This document shows positions 8,844-18,117 of a stretch of DNA of 64,000 nt, piece by piece. The translations under genes and the position numbers were made by a program. Origin of the DNA: Singulisphaera sp. GP187 (lineage in GTDB: Bacteria; Planctomycetota; Planctomycetia; Isosphaerales; Isosphaeraceae); the NCBI RefSeq assembly GCF_900129635.1, contig NZ_FSRB01000001.1:721501-785500 (forward strand), written 5' to 3'. Position 1 is the first letter of the stretch, and every line of letters starts with the position of its first letter. Under the pieces are notes generated by a model. The model searched no databases. It saw only the letters and a list, made by a program, of their open reading frames with translations, and was not told where the DNA came from.

Positions 8844-11502
8844 GGTAAGCCTCCCATTCGTCGTAGGGCAAGGTGCCGAGGTCGCGGTAAAGTGTGAGCC
8901 GGGCGGTTTCGTAGCCGAGCCAGTTCGTAATCAGGGTGTTTTCCTGGGTGAGCAACTGGCGCTGGAAGTTAATCAGGTTGGTCGTTTGGGTGGCCGCGTT
9001 GGCCGCCTGGGCGGTTCCACCGCCCCCTGCCGCGGCCCCTTGCGGCGGCGCGATGATCTGTTCGAAGGCCTGGTCTTTCAGGCGGATGGCTAGAGTGAAG
9101 TTTTTGCGGTTGATCTCATAGGTCAGGTACTGCTGGTGAAGATTCCTGACGTCGATTCGGATCTGATATTTCAGGTTGTCCTCGAAGGATTGCAGCGCCC
9201 TCCGCTGGCGCTCATAGCCGATCAGGGTCGCTCGAAACTGGTTCCGCTCGTTCAGGCGGACCAGGGGAAGCTCTGCGTTGAGCACGAGCGAAAACTGTTT
9301 GGCTTGATCGACGAAAGCAAACGGGTTCGAGGTCGCGGGGGGAGTGATGAACTGGTTGGTGAGCGTGACGTTGAAGATCCCCTTCAACGCGTTGGCCGAG
9401 ACGCGAATCTGTCGCCAAGCGTCGTAGAGCATCGCACGTTGGTTCATCAAATCCAGGCGATGCTCAAGCGTCACCCGCTCGGCGGCCAGGAGCAGTTCTT
9501 CCAGGTCATCTTCGTTATCTTTCCCGGTATTGTACACAGAAAGCACCGACCTGCCATCAATATTCACGTCTGCCAAGTCGGGAAGGTTCGCGGCGTACTG
9601 GGGAAGGTCGGTGAGATTCCGCTTGGGATCGCGCTGCCAGTCGTCAATCCCGTCGAAGACCTCCTTGAATTTCCAGGCGAGGGTCCGATCGAGGATCAAG
9701 GGCACGTCCGGCGGCATGCCGAGCTGGATCTTGAACTGGTCGAGCTGGCTGCGGAATTGAGTGCGATCATTCACTAATTGCTGCAACGCTTGCTGGTAGC
9801 TCTGGTCGACCTGGTCGACCTGAAGTTGGGTGAGGCCCGAGGCTTCGCCCTTGATGAGCTCGGAGTAGATCATGTAGAGCCGTTCGAGGGCCGCGATGTT
9901 CTTGCGGTCGTTCTCGAGGAGCTGAATGTCCTGGATGACGTTGAGGAAGCCGACGGTCGGGTCGGAGTTGCCACCGCCGGAGAACCCGGGGGTCTGGACG
10001 GTCGACCCGAAGTTGGTGATCGGGGTTCCGCCCACGAGGGTGGCCACCACGAATTCCTGACGGAACTTGGCGAAGCTTCGGACGGCGTACAGCAAGTTGC
10101 GCTCGGCCTGAGTCAAGGCCTCGAGCGTCACCGCGCGGCCGCCTCCCTTGAGGAACGGCTGGACGAAGGTGAGCGGGAGGAATGACTGGACGCTGGGCTG
10201 GCGCGAGTTCTGGCCGAGGAAGTTGAAGACGACCTGGTTGGCGAAGCCCATCAGCAGCTTGCCGCCGGAGTTGAAGACCTTGCCGACTCCCGCGACGGTG
10301 CCGATGTTCATGCTGGAGATGGGCGTCCCCGTTTCCCGGGTCCGGTAGAGGAACTGGTTAAACGGGTTGGGCGCGGGAATGCCCCCGGCGCTGGTGCCGG
10401 TCAGGGGCGAGAGGCCGGCGTAGAACTGGGGCTGGAACGCGAACCGCTGAAGCGTCACGGCCAGGCTCGTCGTGTAGACGTTCTCCAACTGAGTCTGGTA
10501 GACGCGGGCGTTGATCAGGCCGAGCCGGAACGACTGCTCCATCGTCAATTTGTACGGGCGGCTGTTTCTGGGCAAGCCCGCGGCCTCCGCTTCATTGAAG
10601 TTGATCTCGTCGGGAATCAGCATCCCGGCAATCGCGTCCCCTTTTTCCTCGGAGTCACGGTATTGCTCAGGCGTGAGGTCGGGCCTTGGGTTCAGCGGTG
10701 CCGACAGGTCGGACTGGATCGGAGCGGGGTCCATGCCGATCGGCGGTGGCTGAACCTCGGGACGACGGGGACCCTCCAAGCCGGGCGGAGTGGTCGGCGA
10801 GGGTGTGAGAGTCGGTTCTTGGATCCCTGTCTGCTGGAAGGCGGCGAGCCGAAGGCCCGGGTCCCGTGACTTCACGCGGGCCTGGGGAGCATTGGGATTG
10901 CCGCCGGGTGGATTCGCAGGTGGGGGCTCCGGTAGAGAATTAGGCGGCATTGCCTCGAGCGATGGCCCGGAATTTCCTCCGGTGCCGAACGGCGACGGAT
11001 TCGACGTGGGGGGCACGGGGGGCGCTGGCTCGATCGCCGTGGGCGCGGCGGCCGGAGCCGCGGCCCCGGGAGCCGTGAGCGGGTTGCGACGCGGGGCTTT
11101 CGCCTTGTCCTCGTCGCCGTTGTTCATGCTCTCACGCTGCCAGCCATCGAGCATATCGAGGTAGCCGGTCCCTTCCAGGGGGACGATCAGGCGGTTGTCG
11201 GGCCACTGGGGCACGGGCGAGGTCGCCTCCGCGGCATAGTCGTCCGGCGGGGCGGGGGGGGTATCGGGGTCGTAGGGACTCGCGAATCGCGACAGCGCGG
11301 GGGGTTCCACTGAGAAGAGGTCGATCCGCCAGCGGGGATCACGACTCTTCTCGAAGACAGCCTCGGTGACGTCCTGGTTGGCCCATTCCCGGAAGAATTC
11401 GCGGGTACATCCAGACTGTGTACCCAGAACGAGGGCGACCAGGAGTGGGACCCGGCTCCGGGAACGACGTGATGGGTTCGTCGGTTGGGCTTTGAGTGTC
11501 AT
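8740..11502 (-). CDS. TolC-like outer-membrane lipoprotein with long N-terminal extension
   Basis: Probable outer-membrane channel of the ABC exporter. ATG 11502 gives a basic N-terminus, a hydrophobic stretch and lipobox GTQSGC near residue 32. Residues about 90-260 are Pro-rich and low complexity; the remaining about 650 residues are the helical TolC/OEP region, with repeats such as KGEASGLTQLQVDQVDQSYQ and the paired strand segment NAELPLVRLNERNQFRATL. At 920 residues it is about twice the usual TolC length because of the extension. An in-frame ATG at 11721 would bury the signal and is rejected. First gene of the minus-strand exporter cluster. Confidence 0.85.
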   Translation of the reverse strand: MTLKAQPTNPSRRSRSRVPLLVALVLGTQSGCTREFFREWANQDVTEAVFEKSRDPRWRIDLFSVEPPALSRFASPYDPDTPPAPPDDYAAEATSPVPQWPDNRLIVPLEGTGYLDMLDGWQRESMNNGDEDKAKAPRRNPLTAPGAAAPAAAPTAIEPAPPVPPTSNPSPFGTGGNSGPSLEAMPPNSLPEPPPANPPGGNPNAPQARVKSRDPGLRLAAFQQTGIQEPTLTPSPTTPPGLEGPRRPEVQPPPIGMDPAPIQSDLSAPLNPRPDLTPEQYRDSEEKGDAIAGMLIPDEINFNEAEAAGLPRNSRPYKLTMEQSFRLGLINARVYQTQLENVYTTSLAVTLQRFAFQPQFYAGLSPLTGTSAGGIPAPNPFNQFLYRTRETGTPISSMNIGTVAGVGKVFNSGGKLLMGFANQVVFNFLGQNSRQPSVQSFLPLTFVQPFLKGGGRAVTLEALTQAERNLLYAVRSFAKFRQEFVVATLVGGTPITNFGSTVQTPGFSGGGNSDPTVGFLNVIQDIQLLENDRKNIAALERLYMIYSELIKGEASGLTQLQVDQVDQSYQQALQQLVNDRTQFRSQLDQFKIQLGMPPDVPLILDRTLAWKFKEVFDGIDDWQRDPKRNLTDLPQYAANLPDLADVNIDGRSVLSVYNTGKDNEDDLEELLLAAERVTLEHRLDLMNQRAMLYDAWRQIRVSANALKGIFNVTLTNQFITPPATSNPFAFVDQAKQFSLVLNAELPLVRLNERNQFRATLIGYERQRRALQSFEDNLKYQIRIDVRNLHQQYLTYEINRKNFTLAIRLKDQAFEQIIAPPQGAAAGGGGTAQAANAATQTTNLINFQRQLLTQENTLITNWLGYETARLTLYRDLGTLPYDEWEAYRELFPADYGSAGTGGGSRAIRPPGAPRPEEAGKP

Positions 11503-11933
11503 GGGCTTCTTCGCCTCGGGCGACGTTCGATAGGCACGAATGAATGCCCGCTCCGGACCCGTTGGTCGTCCGTGAACGGGACGACCAGAGGCCATTGAAG
11601 GGGCGGGATGACCCCGATCCACGGCAAGGGAGGAGGAGTGGCTCTCCCTGACTACGAACTTTATCGGAAGTAGGGGTCGTGCGGGTTGAGCCGAAAATGC
11701 GAAGGTTGGATACCGCATCATGGTCCGTAGTGAAGGGTTTGGATGAAGCCAAGCACATCGAAGGGCCGAAATTGCAGTGGTAGTTGGCTACCCTTGGCGG
11801 CCGCGGCGTCGCGCCGAGCCGGTCTCAAATGAAGCGAGAGCTTCGAGCCGGATTCCCGAGGGGCGCTCGAGACGCAGGGCATGGACACCCGGCGGACGCG
11901 CGACGACACAGGGCTTGGAGGAGGGAGTCTCCG
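11503..11933. other. Divergent intergenic region
   Basis: 431 bases between the minus-strand TolC-like gene and the plus-strand FG-GAP gene. It must hold promoters for both directions. The open frames crossing it lack coding character, and I see no clear repeat or RNA. Confidence 0.6.
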
Positions 11934-14615
11934 ATGCTGTTTGGCAATCGCGGACCTCGGTCATTGGCCGCACGGCGGAGCGGGGGTTTCCAACCCAAAA
12001 TTCAGTCGCTCGAAGAGCGACAATTGTTGTCGATCGACCTGGGTGGGGTGCTCCCCCCAGGCCAACCCAATATCGCCACCGCCCCGTTTGGTGTGGCTTT
12101 AGCGGGGAACGAGACCCTGGGCGCCGCGGGCTTCAGCGTGGCCGATGTGGGGGATACCAACGGCGACGGCTTCGACGATTTCGTGATCGGGGCGCCGACG
12201 GGACAAACCATTAACGGGCAGGTCCAGCCGGGCACCGGCAATAACAGCCGGGCCTACCTGGTGTTCGGCTCGGCCACGATTAACGCGGGCACCATTGACT
12301 GGCTCACGCTCGACAAACTCGGTCAGCGTGTGGGCGACCTTGGTCAGTTGAACAACGCCAACCAGACCAATCCGATCAGCGGCACGAAAGGGAATGACTA
12401 TGCGGGGGTCACGTTCCTGACGGGATCGACCAACGCGTCGCAGCTCGGTGCCTCAGTGACAGCGCTTGGCGACGTCAACAATGACGGGTTCGCCGACTTC
12501 ATGATCGGTGCCCCGGGGGCGAACGACCTCAACAACCTCAATCCGGGCACGGGGCGCGCCTACATCGTCTACGGTGGCAAGGGCCTGAACACGGTCCCGA
12601 CGGGGACGGTCGACCTCGACAACCTCGGCGCCGCCACCGGGGTTTCGGTCACGACCTTTGGAAGCACCCTGGCGAACTCGCGGGTGGGGCGGGCGGGCGC
12701 GCGGATCGGCAACTTCTTTGCCAGTAACTCGACATCCCCCGACATCGCGATATCCGCTCCCAACGCCTCGGTCGCCGGGCTGAGCTTCAACGGGGCCGTG
12801 TACGTGATCCCGGGGTCATTGCTCGCCGCGCCAAGCGTGGCGCCTGTGAACCTCAATGCGATCGGCAACGGGCTGGGGGGGGCCATCTTCGCCGGCTCCG
12901 CCAACAATGAGGCGATCGGGTTGTCGATCGCGGGAGCCGGTAACGTCGACGGCCAACTTTCCGCGGCGAACATCGGGATCGACGACTTCCTGATCGGTGC
13001 GCCTAGCGCCAATGGAAACGCGGGCGAAGCGTTCCTGATCTATGGAGGCAACGCCCTGCCCGCGGCGGGGAGGGTCGTCAACGGTCTGAACGTGATCCAG
13101 ACCAACCGGATCGGGATCGGTACGGGCACCACCGATATCTTCGGGGCGCACTTCCAAGGTGCGGGTGGTTCGCGGACCGGCTATGCTGTCGCCGGGATCG
13201 GCGACTACAACGGCAATGGCTTTGCCGATATCGCGATCGGTTCTCCGATGGCCGCCAGTGGCAACGGCCGGGCCGACATCTACTACGGTCAGTCCGCCAG
13301 TGGCACGACGCTGATTGGGTCGATTCCCGTCTTCAGCAAGCCGGCGGGTGTTCCCGCGTTGACGCTCATCGGTGCCCCCAACTCGTTCGCCGGCTACTCG
13401 TTGTCGCTCTCCGGCCAGATCAATCCCAACAACTCGGTCGGCAATGACTTCATGGTCGGGGCGCCGGGGCTCAACGGCAACCAGGGTGGGGTTTACTATA
13501 TCCCCGCCAATCCCTTCTTTCTGACGGGTACACAGCAGTTGATCTCCGCCGAAGGGTCACCGCTGGCGGCGACCCTGATCCAGATCTCGACGACCCCGAA
13601 CGGCGCCCCGGCGTTCCTGGGAGCCTCGGTCTCGGGTCGACTGGTCAGCCGTACCCAAACGAAGACGGCTGATAACGATACTCTGGCCGATATCATCATC
13701 GGTGCCTCAAGCTACAATGTGACCACGACCGGTCGGACCGGAGCCGGTGGTGCGTTCGTGATCGAAGGGAAGTTCCTCCCGGTCCAAACGCCTGTGAGCA
13801 ACCGGATTTCCACCAATATTTCGGTCGGTCAGGCGCCGGTCGGGTTGCCGCCGTTCGGGACGTTCAGCATCAATGCGACGTCCCCGCCCAGCCTGGACAT
13901 TTGGGTCTTGAGCAACAACACGATCTCGCCGGCGTTCCAGCCGGCCACGGATATCGACCCCACCACGATTGCCGTGAATGGCGTTCCGTTTCCGAACGCC
14001 ACGATCAAGTCGATCGCCGACGTCAACAACGACGGCATTCCAGACGCGATCGTCACGATCACGCCGCGTTCCCGGATCGGCCTGAAGTCCACGGACACGA
14101 CGTTTAACCTTACTGGGAACACGTTGCCCACCGCCGGGAACCCCAACACCGGATTCCTCGGCACCGCGCAAATCGTCGTCAGCGGTGGCATCAACCCGAA
14201 TCCTCCCACGGTGAGCACGGGCGGTACCGGGGTGCTCATCGGATCGATTCCCAAAACGAGCTTCACGCCCCAGTTCGGCGCGGACCACTATGTGCCGCCC
14301 ACCTCGGCACTTTCGCGGCTCAACTACAAGGCCATCCCTCGGGCCGTGGCCTACCAGCAATACATGCCGGGCCGTGGCTGGGCGCTTCGGCTCTTTAACT
14401 TCGCCCATCCCAAGAACCTGACGAGGGTGCCGTCCGGCAAGCAAAACAGCCTGGCGGGCAGGCTTCCGCTCACGCTCGACGAGAGCGTCTTCACCCGGAG
14501 CAAGTACAAGAAGGCCAAGTCGATCGAGTTCACTCACAAGAATCCTGTCATCCCGACCAATCGCCAGACGGAGCTGAATCTGGGCAGGCCGCGGAAGCAT
14601 CCCAAGTCCCGATAA
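11934..14615 (+). CDS. FG-GAP repeat surface protein with planctomycete LEERQLLS motif
   Basis: An 893-residue secreted protein. The ATG at 11934 is preceded by GGAGGAGGGA. Near residue 25 it carries SLEERQLLS, the N-terminal motif seen in many planctomycete exported proteins. At least six integrin-type FG-GAP/calcium-binding repeats follow, for example DVGDTNGDGFDDFVIGAP, LGDVNNDGFADFMIGAP, GIGDYNGNGFADIAIGSP and DVNNDGIPDAIV; they would fold as a beta-propeller with Dx[DN]xDG calcium loops. The last 110 residues are basic and Lys/Arg-rich with no recognised domain. Likely cell-surface or matrix adhesion. A terminator follows at 14662. Confidence 0.9.
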   Translation: MLFGNRGPRSLAARRSGGFQPKIQSLEERQLLSIDLGGVLPPGQPNIATAPFGVALAGNETLGAAGFSVADVGDTNGDGFDDFVIGAPTGQTINGQVQPGTGNNSRAYLVFGSATINAGTIDWLTLDKLGQRVGDLGQLNNANQTNPISGTKGNDYAGVTFLTGSTNASQLGASVTALGDVNNDGFADFMIGAPGANDLNNLNPGTGRAYIVYGGKGLNTVPTGTVDLDNLGAATGVSVTTFGSTLANSRVGRAGARIGNFFASNSTSPDIAISAPNASVAGLSFNGAVYVIPGSLLAAPSVAPVNLNAIGNGLGGAIFAGSANNEAIGLSIAGAGNVDGQLSAANIGIDDFLIGAPSANGNAGEAFLIYGGNALPAAGRVVNGLNVIQTNRIGIGTGTTDIFGAHFQGAGGSRTGYAVAGIGDYNGNGFADIAIGSPMAASGNGRADIYYGQSASGTTLIGSIPVFSKPAGVPALTLIGAPNSFAGYSLSLSGQINPNNSVGNDFMVGAPGLNGNQGGVYYIPANPFFLTGTQQLISAEGSPLAATLIQISTTPNGAPAFLGASVSGRLVSRTQTKTADNDTLADIIIGASSYNVTTTGRTGAGGAFVIEGKFLPVQTPVSNRISTNISVGQAPVGLPPFGTFSINATSPPSLDIWVLSNNTISPAFQPATDIDPTTIAVNGVPFPNATIKSIADVNNDGIPDAIVTITPRSRIGLKSTDTTFNLTGNTLPTAGNPNTGFLGTAQIVVSGGINPNPPTVSTGGTGVLIGSIPKTSFTPQFGADHYVPPTSALSRLNYKAIPRAVAYQQYMPGRGWALRLFNFAHPKNLTRVPSGKQNSLAGRLPLTLDESVFTRSKYKKAKSIEFTHKNPVIPTNRQTELNLGRPRKHPKSR

Positions 14616-14661
14616 GTGACGATCGGCTCGATCACGCTCGGATCCTCATCAATCCATCAAT

Positions 14662-14699
14662 CGGCCGGTCCCTCTTCACGCGAGGGGCCGGCCGGTTTT
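14662..14699 (+). terminator. Intrinsic terminator after the FG-GAP gene
   Basis: 13-bp stem (14662-14674 with 14682-14694, one G-U pair, loop of 7) rich in GGCCGG, followed by GGTTTTC. It sits 46 bases after the FG-GAP stop codon. Confidence 0.75.
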
Positions 14700-15094
14700 C
14701 GTGCGCAGGCCGGGCTCGGCCCTGACTTAGGGCCCATGCCCGGGGCACTAGGAACAGCGGCACGATCGGTCAATCCGGCATACTGCTCGCTTGCGCTTTC
14801 CGTGCGATCCGCACATCCGTCAGGGCGTCTGAGAACTCTGGTACAGCCGGGTTCAGGCTGTGTCCTTCTCCGGCCGAAACTGATGGTGCCAGTCGCCTCA
14901 ATGCGTTCGAGCTCCACGTACCGCCCGATAGTCGGGCCGGTTTGCGGTGGGCCACTCGGATGGATGAGCGGGGGTGCCCCGACGCCTACCCCCGGCTTTC
15001 GAGGAGCGACCCCACGGCGGCCTTTCGCCCCGGGTCGCGTCAGACGGCAGGATGCCCGTCCACGACCACACAGCCAAGGAAGGCGCCCGGTCCG
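14700..15094. other. Intergenic region upstream of second TolC-like gene
   Basis: About 395 bases with no convincing gene on either strand. Presumably contains the promoter of the TolC-like gene at 15095. Confidence 0.5.
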
Positions 15095-16696
15095 ATGAGC
15101 CGATCCTTATTTCGAGGGGCCCTGATACTGGTTCTCGCCTGCCTGTTCGCCGCCGGCCGAGCCAAAGGCCAGACGGCGACGATCGATACGAGTGTTCCGC
15201 CCTTGCCCGGCTCGGCGACGTCCATGATGGGCCAAGCCCCCGGTGCGGGGGGCGGGACGCTGAGCAACCCACCGGGCGCCGGCGGCATCCTGGGAAGCCG
15301 TGCCGGAGGGGCGACGCCCCACGGCATTCCGACAGCCGTCTCCAACCCCGGCGCCGCGGCGGGGCCCACCGAGGGGCAGGTCGGGATCGCTGCCCCGAGC
15401 CCCGAGCCGATCTCGGCCTCCCCGATTCCGCTCTACGGGACGCTGGACATCCCGCTCGGTGCCGACGACGATGGCCCGCCCGGCGGCCTGACCCTCGACC
15501 AGGCCATCGGCCTCTCCCTGGATCGCAACCGCGACCTCCGCGCCAAGTTCATGGAGATCCCCCAGGCGCAGGCGGACATCCTTCAAGCCAACCTCCGGGC
15601 CAACCCAATCCTCTACTTCGACGGCCAGCTCCTCCAGTTCAACGGGAGCAAGTTCAGTCGGGCCGTCCCCGGCGGTCCGAGCCAGTACGATCTCAACATC
15701 TCCTATCCCATCGACATCAGCCGCAAACGGCAGGCGCGGACGCAGGTGGCGATCCGAGCGAAAAAGGTCTTGGAGGCGCAGTACCAGGACGCCGTCCGTC
15801 AGAAGATTGACGACGTCTATTCCGCCTACGTGGACTCCCTCGCGGCCCGGCAGACCGTCCGCTACACCCGCGAGAGCGTTCGCGTCCTGAACGGACTCCT
15901 GGGGCGGACACAAGAACTCCTCGACCATCGCCAGATCTCCCAGTCCGACCTCAACCGCGTGAAAAACCAGCTCAGGACCTCCCGGCTCGGCCAGCTCGAC
16001 GCCGAGGAGTCCGAACGCAAGGCGAAGCTCGGCCTCGCGTCGGTCCTGGCGATCACTCCCGCTGAAGCCATGAAACTCGAACTCTACGGGTCGATTCAGG
16101 ACCGGGCTCCGCCGCCGGCCCCGACGGAAGAACTGGCCAGGATCGCCCTCGACTCCCGTCCCGACATCGCCTCCTTCCGGCTGGGAATTCGCCGCGCCGA
16201 GTCGGATGTGCGTCTCGCCCGGGCCAACCGGCTGACCGACATCTACATCTTGGCGCAGCCGTTTACCTTTCAGAACAATGCCCCCTACGGCCTTCCCAGC
16301 CAGTACTCGTGGGCGCTGGGGGCGACGGTCCCCCTGCCACTGTACAACCGGAACCAGGGCGCAATCCAGCGTGCCAACCTGAACGTCACGCAGTCCCAGA
16401 TTCAACTCGAGGACCTGGAGCGTTCCGTGCTCATCGACGTCGAGCGGGCGGTGCGCGAATATACGGTGACGCGTCAGGAGGTCGAGGAGATCCAGGCCGA
16501 AATCCTTCCCACGGCCCGGCAGATCCGGGACGACGCGCACAAGCTCTACATCGCCGGCTCGACGGGGATTACCGACTACATCGCCGCCCAGATCGACTTC
16601 AACCAGGTCGTCAAACAATATCTCGACACGGCCATTCGCCACCGGCGGAGCATGCTCGCCCTGAACACGGCCATCGGCCGGCGCATCCTGCCGTAA
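15095..16696 (+). CDS. TolC-family outer-membrane efflux protein
   Basis: Probable outer-membrane channel of the heavy-metal RND pump encoded 1.4 kb downstream. The 533-residue protein starts at ATG 15095 behind AAGGAAGG and has a cleavable signal (ALILVLACLFAAGRAKGQ). A Pro/Gly-rich linker to about residue 120 precedes the OEP core, with LTLDQAIGLSLDRNRDLRAK as the first helix, the long periplasmic helices (YVDSLAARQTVRYTRESVRV), and the second repeat ending GSTGITDYIAAQIDFNQVVK. These features match CusC/CzcC-like members. Upstream in-frame codons from 14942 lack signal-peptide character. Confidence 0.92.
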   Translation: MSRSLFRGALILVLACLFAAGRAKGQTATIDTSVPPLPGSATSMMGQAPGAGGGTLSNPPGAGGILGSRAGGATPHGIPTAVSNPGAAAGPTEGQVGIAAPSPEPISASPIPLYGTLDIPLGADDDGPPGGLTLDQAIGLSLDRNRDLRAKFMEIPQAQADILQANLRANPILYFDGQLLQFNGSKFSRAVPGGPSQYDLNISYPIDISRKRQARTQVAIRAKKVLEAQYQDAVRQKIDDVYSAYVDSLAARQTVRYTRESVRVLNGLLGRTQELLDHRQISQSDLNRVKNQLRTSRLGQLDAEESERKAKLGLASVLAITPAEAMKLELYGSIQDRAPPPAPTEELARIALDSRPDIASFRLGIRRAESDVRLARANRLTDIYILAQPFTFQNNAPYGLPSQYSWALGATVPLPLYNRNQGAIQRANLNVTQSQIQLEDLERSVLIDVERAVREYTVTRQEVEEIQAEILPTARQIRDDAHKLYIAGSTGITDYIAAQIDFNQVVKQYLDTAIRHRRSMLALNTAIGRRILP

Positions 16697-16809
16697 CCCG
16701 GTTGGTCACCGACTCCCACTCGTAGCAACGCCTGGTGGAGAGAGCCGCCGTTCCGTTTGCCATCCGCCGACAGCGTTGAAGGCGGGCAGTCATTGCGAGG
16801 AGGAGAGTT

Positions 16810-17574
16810 ATGGGACGACGCGACCGACGACCGTACCTGGAGGAGATCGAACGGCGAGAACTCCTCTCCCTGTTGTCAGTTCTCATGATCGATAACCAGC
16901 GGAGGGCCTTCCAACCCTACGTTCTTCACCAGGATTTGAGAGCGGGGACCCATCGTGTCGGAGCCGGCACAACGCAATTCCCCCCCTTTACCCCCTCGAA
17001 GTCGTCGATCGCCGTGCCCGCCAATCAGGGGGCGTCGCCAACGAACCAGGCCGTCTTCCAGACCGGGAACCTCACGCCCCACGAGCAGAAACGGCAGCGG
17101 TTCGTCGCCCGCTTCGAGGGGCCCTATATCATCGGACCCGGACGGACCGATACTGAGGCGATCCAGACGTTCATTCGGGGCGTCGGCTCCGCCAACACCA
17201 TCCTCCACGGCGACATCCAGCTCAGCATCATCACGCCCAAGGACCCGAACGCCCCGCTCGGCGCCGTCGCGGCGATCTTCGACCGCAACCTCAATTCCAA
17301 TACGGTCCTCGGTTTCGATGCCGACGGCGCGCACCAGAATGTCGACAGCGCCGGGCGGCCGAACCACTTGGATCACGTCACCATCGACGCCAACGAGAGC
17401 TCCGGCGTCTACGACGAGGCGTTCTCCCAGGGAACAATCACCATCCGCTACAAGCCCAACGGCCAGCGCGGCCGACGCGTCATCGACCAGGGGACGGCGG
17501 TCGTCACGATCCGAGCTCAGATCTACACGACCGGGACCGATTTCATCCTCCGCAACGCGGACATTAATCCCTGA
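16810..17574 (+). CDS. Exported planctomycete protein with LEEIERRELLS N-terminus
   Basis: A 254-residue protein with a strong ribosome site (GAGGAGGAGAG before ATG 16810). Its N-terminus YLEEIERRELLS is a variant of the planctomycete LExRxLLS export-associated motif. The remainder is beta-rich (RFVARFEGPYIIGPGR; GTITIRYKPNG), with no catalytic motif I recognise. It lies between the TolC-like gene and the RND pump genes on the same strand, so it may be part of the efflux locus, though its role there is unknown. Confidence 0.75.
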   Translation: MGRRDRRPYLEEIERRELLSLLSVLMIDNQRRAFQPYVLHQDLRAGTHRVGAGTTQFPPFTPSKSSIAVPANQGASPTNQAVFQTGNLTPHEQKRQRFVARFEGPYIIGPGRTDTEAIQTFIRGVGSANTILHGDIQLSIITPKDPNAPLGAVAAIFDRNLNSNTVLGFDADGAHQNVDSAGRPNHLDHVTIDANESSGVYDEAFSQGTITIRYKPNGQRGRRVIDQGTAVVTIRAQIYTTGTDFILRNADINP

Positions 17575-17619
17575 GTTCTCAGTCGGCCCTTTGTCGTAAC
17601 CCTTCAACGGGCTCTTGCA

Positions 17620-17895
17620 TCAACAAAGAATGCACTGATCCAACTGGAAGAGCTTGGAGTCGGCCTCTTCGTGGCGGAGCATGTCGAAGGGCTCGGCCTT
17701 GCCCCATCCCGCGTAGCGTCGGTTGGGCGTGTTGAAGTCCAGGTCGGGCACGTCGCTCTAGTCGTCGTCCGCATCGACGAGCACCGGCAGTGACGATGTA
17801 ACAATGATGTCTCGCATGCCATCCCGTTCCTCGCCGAAATGCATCAGGTCGAGGTCGGGAATACATTCCTCGCGCCGTTGAAAAACAGTCTGCGT
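17620..17895 (-). pseudogene. Decayed chimeric ORF with isocitrate lyase/PEP mutase-like fragment
   Basis: Read on the minus strand from about 17886, one frame gives FQRREECIPDLDLMHFGEE, then DIIVTSSLPVLVDADDD, an in-frame TAG (17760-17758), then 44 more codons including YAGWGKAEPFDMLRHEEAD and a stop at 17620. The segment LPVLVDADDD resembles the LPV(L/I)VDADxGYG strand of the isocitrate lyase/PEP mutase family. The part after the TAG does not continue that family, so two unrelated fragments may be joined. There is no start codon with a ribosome site. Lies in the 543-base gap before the RND pump gene. Family call tentative. Confidence 0.4.
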
Positions 17896-18117
17896 GTCCG
17901 TGGAAGGTGGTCGAAGCCGACAACTCCGCTTTCCCTTTCGGGGGGGATCGTCAAGAATAGTTTAGGAGGCGGTTGGTTTGCGTGCCTCGTGCATTCGGGC
18001 AGGCTTGCCCATTTGTATGGGAACCGCGACTGACCTACTCCTTTCCGACAAGGGTCACCTCCCGCCCCCTCCCCCCCTTGTGCCTTTTGTCGTCGCCCAA
18101 GGACTTGGAACAACGCC

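Noticed and set aside
15107..16642. 511-codon minus-strand frame opposite the second TolC-like gene
   Set aside because: Rich in Arg, Gly, Asp and Val from antisense codon bias; the plus strand encodes a recognisable OEP protein.
18062..18079. C-rich tract before the RND pump gene as a possible phase-variable site
   Set aside because: It is interrupted and lies outside any coding or clear promoter position; no support for switching.
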